Part shown: positions 1 through 4,862 of the stretch, one piece after another
Position numbering within the stretch: position 1 is the first letter of the stretch
How the letters are laid out: every line of letters starts with the position of its first letter
Assembly: GCA_026397575.1 (NCBI GenBank)
Contig: JAPLUP010000275.1
Location: 1 to 5,803 of the forward strand
Length of the DNA: 5,803 nt
Direction of reading: 5' to 3'
Origin: Candidatus Zixiibacteriota bacterium
GTDB taxonomy: Bacteria; Zixibacteria; MSB-5A5; CAIYYT01
The notes under the pieces: generated by a model
The model's database searches: none
Told to the model about the DNA's origin: nothing
The model's input: only the letters and a program-made list of their open reading frames with translations
Translations under genes and position numbers: made by a program

Positions 1-575
1 CGTCGCTGCCACATACTGATAACGGCTGGTTGAAGACGACCGGTTCGCCGGCAGTTCTCGGCGAAAAGAATTACACCACGCTGGAGCGTGTCTGGGCGCG
101 TCCGACCTGCGAGATCAACGGTATCTATGGCGGTTACTCCGGTGAAGGCGGCAAGACGATTGTGCCGTCATGGGCCGGCTGCAAAGTGACAATGCGATTA
201 GTGCCGGATCAGAGACCGGATGATATTCTTGAGAAGTTCACCAAGTACGTGAACAGAGTCGCCTCACCGGCTGTCAAAGTCGAAGTCGGTAACACCGTCG
301 GCGCCAAGCCAGCCCTGGTTGAGCGCGACAATTTTATGGTCAAAGCCGCCGTCAAAGCGCTGGAGAAGGGGTTCGGCAAGAAGCCGGTCTTCATGCGCGA
401 GGGTGGTTCTATCCCGATCGTAAACACATTCAAGGAAGAGCTTGGTCTGGAGACGCTGCTCCTGGGCTTCTGCCAGAACGATGACAATGTCCACTCACCG
501 AACGAGAAGTTCTCGCTGACCGATTTCCATCAGGGCATTATTACCGCTGCACATCTGTTCGCGGAAATGAAATAG
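1..575 (+). CDS. M20 family zinc dipeptidase, C-terminal part (5' end outside the window)
   Basis: This is the C-terminal 190 codons of an M20/M25/M40 metallopeptidase of the dipeptidase (CNDP/PepV-like) type, which cleaves dipeptides or related amides in the cytoplasm with a di-zinc centre. The reading frame is open at the left edge (first full codon at base 3), and the TTG at 30 is internal, so the true start lies outside. The first part is the dimerisation (lid) domain, recognisable by NGIYGGYSGEGGKTIVPSWA around bases 117-176. The return to the catalytic domain shows REGGSIP (Arg codon 396-398, the expected substrate-binding region) and HSPNEKF (His codon 492-494, the expected final zinc ligand). 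The other zinc ligands would lie upstream. It shares base 575 with the next gene (TAGTG), which implies translational coupling. The substrate cannot be told from this part; an amidohydrolase of another M20 branch is the main alternative. Confidence 0.9.
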   Translation, partial: SLPHTDNGWLKTTGSPAVLGEKNYTTLERVWARPTCEINGIYGGYSGEGGKTIVPSWAGCKVTMRLVPDQRPDDILEKFTKYVNRVASPAVKVEVGNTVGAKPALVERDNFMVKAAVKALEKGFGKKPVFMREGGSIPIVNTFKEELGLETLLLGFCQNDDNVHSPNEKFSLTDFHQGIITAAHLFAEMK

Positions 576-1363
576 TGGATCTTGGCATCAAAGGCAGGAC
601 GGCGCTCGTGGCGGGCGCTTCCGCCGGAATTGGAAAAGCGATTGCTCGGGCTCTCTCGGAAGAGGGGGCCAAGGTGGCCGTCCTGTCGCGTGACAAAGAA
701 CGAATCATTATTGCAGCCAGAGATATCGCCGAGAAGACGGGCGGCAAAGTGCTGCCGGTGGTCTGCGACGTAACTAACCGGAAGCGAATTGATGCCGCCA
801 TTGCGAAGGTCAACAGCCGCTTTGGTGTAATTGAGATACTCGTCTGCAATGCCGGTGGACCGCCGATGAGACGTTTCGAACAGATGGCGGACGGTGATTG
901 GGATGCTGCTTACAATCTCAATCTCAAATCCACCATTCGCCTGTGCGCGGCCGTGGTACCAGCAATGAAGAAGCAGAAGTGGGGAAGGATTATTAATATC
1001 ACTTCGATTGCTGCCATACAGGCAAACGAGGCATTGATTTTGTCCAGTACCATCCGACCGGGAGTGCACGGTTTGACCAAATCGCTGTCAAACGAATTCG
1101 CGCAATATGGCATTACGGTCAACACGATCTGCCCCGGATTCACGAATACCGAACGGCTGGTGGAACTCGCGGCGGCGACAGCGAAAGCAACCGGTGTGAA
1201 ACCGGAGCGCATCTACGATAGTTGGAAACAGAACATCCCTGCGGGCCGGTTGGCGAAGCCGGAAGAACTCGGCTATCTCGCCGCGTTTCTTGCCAGCGAG
1301 AAAGCGGCCTATATCACTGGCGTGGCGCTGAACATCGACGGCGGCTTCATAAAGACGATTTAG
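575..1363 (+). CDS. SDR family protein, atypical 3-oxoacyl-ACP reductase-like, with altered catalytic residues
   Basis: A 262-residue protein with the full-length classical short-chain dehydrogenase/reductase fold (Rossmann domain, usually about 250 residues). The nucleotide-binding motif is AGASAGIG at residues 13-20 (Ala in place of the usual Thr), NAG is at 92-94, the NLN segment at 114-116 and the helix-4 Ser at 144 (NITS). Where YxxxK is expected, the sequence reads SSTIR at 157-161, so Tyr is replaced by Ser157 and Lys by Arg161, while the flanking GVHGLTKSL and VNTICPGFTNTERL are well conserved. This matches the known BKR-like subgroup of SDRs that lacks the full tetrad. The end, TGVALNIDGG, is standard. 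The GTG start overlaps the upstream stop by one base, and only a weak GGAA (563-566) precedes it, so coupling is likely. Substrate unknown; assignment to fabG itself is not justified. Confidence 0.9.
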   Translation: MDLGIKGRTALVAGASAGIGKAIARALSEEGAKVAVLSRDKERIIIAARDIAEKTGGKVLPVVCDVTNRKRIDAAIAKVNSRFGVIEILVCNAGGPPMRRFEQMADGDWDAAYNLNLKSTIRLCAAVVPAMKKQKWGRIINITSIAAIQANEALILSSTIRPGVHGLTKSLSNEFAQYGITVNTICPGFTNTERLVELAAATAKATGVKPERIYDSWKQNIPAGRLAKPEELGYLAAFLASEKAAYITGVALNIDGGFIKTI

Positions 1364-1370
1364 GCTGCCA

Positions 1371-2249
1371 GTGACCCTGCTACGACCTTCTGCCCGCTTT
1401 ATCTATCCGCTGATTATCGTCGGGCAATTGATCGCCGGCGGCACATTCCCCATTGCCAAAATTGCAGTCAGTTCTATTGAACCGCTTACACTGGCATTGC
1501 TGCGCTTTAGCATTGCGTCGATAGCGATGTTGTCGATCATTGTTGCCACCGGTCGCGTTCGCAAAATCGAGCGCGGTGACTGGTTGCGTTTCATCATAAT
1601 CGGCCTATTGGCTGTTCCGCTCAATCAACTGCTGTTTTTGTATGGTCTGAAGTTTACGACTGCCGGAAGGTCGGCGCTATACTACGGCGCCACTCCGATC
1701 TTTGTCTTCCTGATGGCGATTCTGTACCTCAAAGAGAAAGTGACTCCGCTCAAAATCATCGGTATCGGCGCTTCATTTGCAGGTGTAGCGGTGATCTTGC
1801 AAGGTGGGAGAATGGACGAAGGCGTACTCTTCGGCGATTTTCTGGTGATCCTGGCTGTCATCGCTTGGGCGGCATACACCGTGCTTGGCAAGAGTCTCCT
1901 CCGCAAGTACGGGTCGCTGACCGTGACTGCGTATGCCCTTATCATCGGAACGCTTGCTTATCTGCCGATCGGCCTCCTTCCGGCGATTCGCTTTGACTAT
2001 TCGCAAGTCCCAGATGTGGCTTGGTTGTCGCTGCTTTATATCGCCATTATGACTTCCGTGGTCGCCTACTCGCTCTGGTACTGGGCGCTGGCACGGATGG
2101 AAGCGTCTAAGCTGGCGATCTTCCAGAACCTGCAGCCGATCTTCGCAGCAATTTTGTCGATGATTGTGGTCAGTGAGACTTTCGGTATGGATTTCTATCT
2201 TGGGGGCGCGTTGGTGATTGGCGGTGTGCTCATAACGCAGAGGGGATAG
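1371..2249 (+). CDS. EamA/DMT-superfamily transporter (ten predicted membrane helices)
   Basis: A 292-residue inner-membrane protein of the drug/metabolite transporter superfamily, whose members mostly export amino acids, metabolites or drugs. Two EamA repeats can be seen, at about residues 13-143 and 154-288. Hydrophobic stretches fall near 11-30, 38-59, 72-91, 99-119, 127-145, 153-172, 185-206, 217-236, 246-266 and 275-289, the expected ten. Typical motifs are the first-helix GGTFPIAK, the helix-4 SALYYGATPIFVFLMA followed by LKEKVT, and the second-repeat FQNLQPIFAAILS followed by SETF. The length is normal for the family. The start is GTG, 7 bases after the SDR stop, with only a weak AGG (1362-1364) before it; no other in-frame Met occurs until residue 53. 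It is probably the last gene of the M20-SDR-EamA transcript. The substrate cannot be read from the sequence; export of an amino acid or peptide-derived product is a guess from context. Confidence 0.92.
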   Translation: MTLLRPSARFIYPLIIVGQLIAGGTFPIAKIAVSSIEPLTLALLRFSIASIAMLSIIVATGRVRKIERGDWLRFIIIGLLAVPLNQLLFLYGLKFTTAGRSALYYGATPIFVFLMAILYLKEKVTPLKIIGIGASFAGVAVILQGGRMDEGVLFGDFLVILAVIAWAAYTVLGKSLLRKYGSLTVTAYALIIGTLAYLPIGLLPAIRFDYSQVPDVAWLSLLYIAIMTSVVAYSLWYWALARMEASKLAIFQNLQPIFAAILSMIVVSETFGMDFYLGGALVIGGVLITQRG

Positions 2250-2290
2250 GCAGAAGAAGCTGATCAATGACATCGGAAGCCGCGATTTGG

Positions 2291-2304
2291 CGCAGAGGGC
2301 TGCG
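2291..2304. other. Small hairpin in the convergent gap (weak terminator candidate)
   Basis: CGCAG-AGGG-CTGCG forms a perfect 5-bp stem with a 4-base loop in the 57-base gap between the transporter stop and the stop of the minus-strand TIM-barrel gene. Only two T residues follow on the plus strand and there is no U-rich run on the minus strand, so intrinsic termination is doubtful. Nothing else is recognisable in this gap. Confidence 0.25.
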
Positions 2305-2306
2305 TT

Positions 2307-3110
2307 CTACGAGAGAATCAGAGTCCACAGACGTATGGCGGCCTGTGCCGACTGAGACAAAAACTCCGCCGTAGAAATCCGCTGCGAGTTCTCGACTTCG
2401 AGCAATAGAGGGTTCGCATAACGCGCTTTGTGCAATATGTAGCAAACCCGCTCCCAGTCAACGATACCTGTGAACGGTATCCAATGTCGGTCTTCCAAGC
2501 CGTCGTTATCAGAGAGATGTACGGCAAAGAGCCTGTCGGCGAATTCCTCTAGTACCTCGTATGGCTTTTCGGGTCCCAGTTGGTCGTGGGATGAATCATA
2601 GCAGAAGCCGAAGTAGTCCGACTTGAATTCAGCCAACGCTCGGCGCAAGAACACGTTAGCCACCTTGCCCGGAAGGTTTTCCGCAGCCAGGCGGATTTGC
2701 ATGTTTTCCGCCGATTCGACCAGTGCTTCCAGCGAACGGAGCAGCGAATCGACGTCTTGAATACCGGCCTCCACTGGCCAGGATTGGAGGTGGAGGATGA
2801 CGGTTTTGGCGTCGAGTTCAACCGCCGCTGCCATTACCAGAGCAATTCGGCAAACCGAAGCCATCCGCGATTCGGAATCGGAATAAGAAATGTCATGTTT
2901 CGGTCCGTACGGCGCGTGCAGGGAATCAATGGCAATCCCGTGTTCCTCTGCCAGCCCTGACAGCCTAAAACGCCCCTGAGTCGCCAAATAGCCCGAATGG
3001 TTGGCGTCACCGCCCAGGCTGACCAATCGGAACGGGGTCGTCGCAATTTGCGCAAGCTGCTGATCGATTGGGACTCTGTAATCGAAGCAAGTTCCTATGG
3101 CAATCTGCAT
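2307..3110 (-). CDS. Sugar phosphate isomerase/epimerase-like TIM-barrel protein (AP endonuclease 2 / xylose isomerase-like fold)
   Basis: A 267-residue cytoplasmic protein of the xylose-isomerase-like TIM-barrel superfamily, which includes sugar epimerases, inosose dehydratase/isomerases and endonuclease IV. The N-terminus MQIAIGTCFDY is the usual first strand and supports this start; the full length fits the family. Likely metal or substrate ligands occur in the expected order: His65 (HAPYG), His107 (ILHLQSW), Glu144 (AAENLPG), Asp172 and His175 (YDSSHDQ), His198 (AVHLSDNDG), His209 (DRHW) and the Glu238/Glu240 pair (LLEVEN). The HLSDNDG...DRHW segment is the hallmark of the isomerase/epimerase branch rather than of endonuclease IV. 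No clear Shine-Dalgarno sequence precedes the ATG. The gene diverges from the cupin gene across a 96-base gap and converges with the transporter. The sugar or cyclitol substrate is unknown. Confidence 0.88.
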   Translation of the reverse strand: MQIAIGTCFDYRVPIDQQLAQIATTPFRLVSLGGDANHSGYLATQGRFRLSGLAEEHGIAIDSLHAPYGPKHDISYSDSESRMASVCRIALVMAAAVELDAKTVILHLQSWPVEAGIQDVDSLLRSLEALVESAENMQIRLAAENLPGKVANVFLRRALAEFKSDYFGFCYDSSHDQLGPEKPYEVLEEFADRLFAVHLSDNDGLEDRHWIPFTGIVDWERVCYILHKARYANPLLLEVENSQRISTAEFLSQSAQAAIRLWTLILS

Positions 3111-3118
3111 GATGCATG

Positions 3119-3147
3119 ATGTTGGGAGAGGTGAACTGAATTGTCAA
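3119..3147 (-). promoter_or_regulatory. Candidate promoter for the minus-strand TIM-barrel gene
   Basis: Read on the minus strand, TTGACA (3147-3142) is followed after exactly 17 bases by CAACAT (3124-3119). The -35 is perfect and the -10 is weak (3 of 6). A transcript would begin only about two bases before the ATG at 3110, which would make it nearly leaderless and would fit the absence of a Shine-Dalgarno sequence. It overlaps the plus-strand candidate only through the inverted repeat. Confidence 0.35.
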
Positions 3148-3160
3148 GAATAATTTGACA
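3142..3160. repeat. Inverted repeat TGTCAA-N7-TTGACA, possible shared operator
   Basis: The arms at 3142-3147 and 3155-3160 are exact reverse complements separated by GAATAAT. Each arm is a consensus -35 hexamer for the gene it faces, so the repeat centres the divergent gap between the TIM-barrel and cupin genes. It could be simply two back-to-back -35 boxes or a binding site for a dimeric regulator; the sequence does not separate these. Confidence 0.5.
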
Positions 3161-3183
3161 TCCGGGCGATCACGGCGTAACTT
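3155..3183 (+). promoter_or_regulatory. Candidate sigma-70-type promoter for the cupin gene
   Basis: TTGACA (3155-3160) is perfect, the spacer is exactly 17 bases, and the -10 is TAACTT (3178-3183), which keeps the important first T, second A and last T. Transcription would start near 3190, giving a leader of under 20 bases that begins at or inside the Shine-Dalgarno sequence at 3191-3198. That short leader is the main reason for caution. Confidence 0.42.
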
Positions 3184-3190
3184 CCGGCCA

Positions 3191-3198
3191 GAGGAGAG
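3191..3198 (+). promoter_or_regulatory. Strong ribosome binding site of the cupin gene
   Basis: GAGGAGAG contains AGGAG at 3192-3196, ten bases before the ATG at 3207. It is one of only two strong Shine-Dalgarno sequences in the window and fixes the start of the small cupin. Confidence 0.8.
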
Positions 3199-3206
3199 CG
3201 GTATAG

Positions 3207-3554
3207 ATGAAGGTCAGAAATATCAACAGAGTTGAAAGACGCGATGCTTTCTTGAAAGAGAAAGCGGCTGGTGTAAGCATCAGAGTTGCGATAGCCGAGG
3301 AAGACGGCGCTAAGAACTCAATTATGCGGATACTGGAAATCGATCCCGAAGGCTTTACACCCTTGCATACGCACGACTATGAGCATTTGATGTTCGTCGT
3401 TCGGGGTGCAGGGATGGTTACTGACGGCAGCAAGGAATGTCGTTTGGAGAGAGAGGACGTGATCTTTGTACCACCGGGGCAGGCGCATCAAATCAAGAAC
3501 ACTGGTGACGCGGAGTTGATCTTGGTCTCTGTGCTTCCGGTCCAGCGTGACTGA
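3207..3554 (+). CDS. Small single-domain cupin, TM1459-like four-histidine metal site
   Basis: A 115-residue protein made of one cupin (double-stranded beta-helix) domain and nothing else. Motif 1 is GFTPLHTHDYEHLMFVVRG (residues 49-67) and motif 2 is EDVIFVPPGQAHQIKN (83-98), with Glu in place of the usual leading Gly. His54, His56, His60 and His94 have the same spacing (2, 4, 34) that I recall for the manganese-binding Thermotoga maritima cupin TM1459, which is also about 114 residues long; Glu59 is the alternative to His60 as ligand. A single metal ion, Mn or Fe, is therefore expected, and no signal peptide is present. Small cupins of this kind include isomerases, dioxygenases, decarboxylases and sugar-binding proteins, so the reaction stays open. 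The gene diverges from the sugar isomerase-like gene, which hints at a shared sugar or aromatic pathway but proves nothing. Confidence 0.88.
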   Translation: MKVRNINRVERRDAFLKEKAAGVSIRVAIAEEDGAKNSIMRILEIDPEGFTPLHTHDYEHLMFVVRGAGMVTDGSKECRLEREDVIFVPPGQAHQIKNTGDAELILVSVLPVQRD

Positions 3555-3651
3555 TCTTCGCAACGCCTGTACGCTGAGCGCGTAATGGATGCGACGGGCA
3601 ATCGCGCCGACATTCACCGCAACGGGCTTAGACGTCGCTGAAAATAGGAAA

Positions 3652-3677
3652 CCCCACCGTCCGAAAGATCGGTGGGG
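3652..3677. terminator. Bidirectional intrinsic terminator between the convergent cupin and heme lipoprotein genes
   Basis: CCCCACCG (3652-3659) pairs perfectly with CGGTGGGG (3670-3677) around a 10-base loop. On the minus strand the stem is followed by TTTCCTATTTTC, a good U-rich tract, so it most likely ends the heme lipoprotein transcript. On the plus strand only CTTCTC follows, so termination of the cupin transcript would be weaker. The rest of the 152-base gap (3555-3706) shows nothing recognisable. Confidence 0.82.
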
Positions 3678-3706
3678 CTTCTCACTATCTACCCGAAAAA
3701 CTCTGC

Positions 3707-4795
3707 TTATTCGAACTTGATCGTGAATGGCTTGGAACCGGAATGGCGTTCGAACGCATGGTCCATGATCGCCAATGTTGCTTGAAACTCCTTGCGGCCA
3801 TCCTTGAAATTGACGTCTTCAGCCGTATACGGCGTGGTCAAACGACGCCACATAACGACCGTCCAGCGCTTGAGTTGATCGTCATACGCTACCTTGGCCT
3901 TTATGTCATAGCGCGACGTGTTACCGGTATTCCAGTTGGTGTTAAGCACGTATCCCGGCACACCATCACGCGGCTGCCAATTGGAGCTTATGTCCATCAT
4001 CACAGTGTCTGCGGTGAAGAGGAAGCTGCCCGCATAAGTGTGGCCGGTACGGTGCATCCATTTCGGATCGCTCGAGTACGTGGGTTGAATGCTATTTCTC
4101 AGACAAGATTCCACCGTGTATGAGTCTTCGCGTCGCGTTTGGTTTTTGGGTCCCCAGCACTGATCGTCAGCTAATCCCAGGGGATTCGAGCGTCCGGCGC
4201 GCCAAACCCAGGCGTCGATATTGCCATCACCGGTCGTGTAATGATAGTACCCGATATCGCTTGTGTCAGCGCCAGTGTGGCAAGTGGTGAAGCAATTGGC
4301 TTTCTCCACCCCGTTGTTGCCGATATCGATAAGCAGTCCCAACACGTCCTCGTTCTCCCAGCGTGGGTTGAGAGCGTTGCCAATCTGAGGGCAACTGGTA
4401 ACGGTGGTATCGGCATTCTGTGTCCACACTGCGCACTCCTGCCCTGCCTGATTGGTCCAGTAGCCCGGACGAACCGACATAGTGGAGTCGCGCCAGTCGA
4501 AACGCATGTAGACATAGGCGGTGTCAGCAACGGCTTTGGTTTTCACGATTCCGACTTTGAGGTCGTTGGTGTAGTTCTTATCTTCGCCAATTCGAATACT
4601 AAACTCTTCAGCCTCATCCCAAAGTGGATCGTTGATAATGTCAGCAGTGTCGGGGGAGGTGGAAACCGACTTGACATAGAGGGTGTCTTTGCTGCTGGTG
4701 TCAATTACGCCTTTGTCCTTGCTGCAACTGGAAAACACAACTACCACTATGAAGAACAGCGCGAATCCAGCCAAGACAAGCCATTTGCGACTCAT
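3707..4795 (-). CDS. Ethylbenzene dehydrogenase-related (EB_dh) heme lipoprotein with one CXXCH site
   Basis: A 362-residue exported lipoprotein. MSRKW and a hydrophobic stretch lead to VFSSC with the lipidated Cys at residue 24, so it is membrane-anchored outside the cytoplasm. The mature part looks like the EB_dh heme domain found in gamma subunits of type II DMSO-reductase-family enzymes: DPLWDEAEEFSIRI near residues 56-69, YVYMRFDWRDSTM near 94-106, DAWVWRAGRSNPLGLADDQ near 194-212 and a C-terminal MDHAFERHSG. Inside it, Cys168-Phe-Thr-Thr-Cys172-His173 is a covalent heme c site (bases 4277-4294). Four further cysteines (121, 135, 213, 231) may form disulfides. ATG at 4795 is chosen because TTGGAG lies just before it; a TTG at 4819 adds eight residues but sits near the predicted transcription start. 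No molybdoenzyme or other cytochrome gene is adjacent, so an electron-transfer role is inferred from the domain alone. Confidence 0.85.
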   Translation of the reverse strand: MSRKWLVLAGFALFFIVVVVFSSCSKDKGVIDTSSKDTLYVKSVSTSPDTADIINDPLWDEAEEFSIRIGEDKNYTNDLKVGIVKTKAVADTAYVYMRFDWRDSTMSVRPGYWTNQAGQECAVWTQNADTTVTSCPQIGNALNPRWENEDVLGLLIDIGNNGVEKANCFTTCHTGADTSDIGYYHYTTGDGNIDAWVWRAGRSNPLGLADDQCWGPKNQTRREDSYTVESCLRNSIQPTYSSDPKWMHRTGHTYAGSFLFTADTVMMDISSNWQPRDGVPGYVLNTNWNTGNTSRYDIKAKVAYDDQLKRWTVVMWRRLTTPYTAEDVNFKDGRKEFQATLAIMDHAFERHSGSKPFTIKFE

Positions 4796-4800
4796 AATAA

Positions 4801-4806
4801 CTCCAA
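4801..4806 (-). promoter_or_regulatory. Ribosome binding site that decides the start of the heme lipoprotein
   Basis: On the minus strand TTGGAG is followed by TTATT and ATG at 4795. The GGAG core has 5-base spacing. This favours ATG 4795 over the in-frame TTG at 4819, which has no purine-rich sequence before it. Confidence 0.75.
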
Positions 4807-4831
4807 TCTGTTTTGCCAAACAAATCTATCA

Positions 4832-4860
4832 AGTATAACAACGTTGTGCCGCTCTGTCAA
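4832..4860 (-). promoter_or_regulatory. Near-consensus sigma-70-type promoter of the heme lipoprotein gene
   Basis: On the minus strand TTGACA (4860-4855) is followed after exactly 17 bases by TATACT (4837-4832), 11 of 12 consensus positions. Transcription would start near 4825, giving a leader of about 30 bases with a good Shine-Dalgarno sequence. The -35 lies just beyond the phosphatase stop codon (4863-4865), so the lipoprotein is probably transcribed independently of that gene. Confidence 0.8.
4838..4847. promoter_or_regulatory. Perfect palindrome in the promoter spacer, possible operator
   Basis: ACAACGTTGT is a perfect 10-base palindrome that abuts the -10 hexamer and lies wholly between -10 and -35 of the heme lipoprotein promoter. 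A dimeric repressor bound here would block RNA polymerase. No regulator gene lies in the window to pair with it, and a 10-base palindrome can arise by chance, so the operator role is inference. Confidence 0.4.
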
Positions 4861-4862
4861 CG

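Noticed and set aside
30..32. TTG at 30 as the start of the dipeptidase
   Set aside because: The frame is open to the left edge and the preceding codons (HTDNGW) read as ordinary M20 sequence, so the gene is cut by the window, not short.
530..1069. A 179-codon minus-strand open frame opposite the SDR gene
   Set aside because: It overlaps two well-supported coding regions, has no recognisable motif and no ribosome binding site, and is best explained as a shadow frame.
1773..2273. A 166-codon minus-strand open frame opposite the transporter
   Set aside because: The translation is rich in His, Arg and Gln with no domain, as expected for the reverse complement of membrane-helix codons.
3555..3651. 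Possible small RNA or short gene between the cupin and the terminator
   Set aside because: I see no promoter, no ribosome binding site with an open frame and no strong fold apart from the terminator hairpin.
4796..4819. TTG at 4819 as start of the heme lipoprotein, adding eight residues
   Set aside because: ATG at 4795 has a good Shine-Dalgarno sequence and gives a normal lipoprotein signal, while 4819 is only about six bases from the predicted transcription start.
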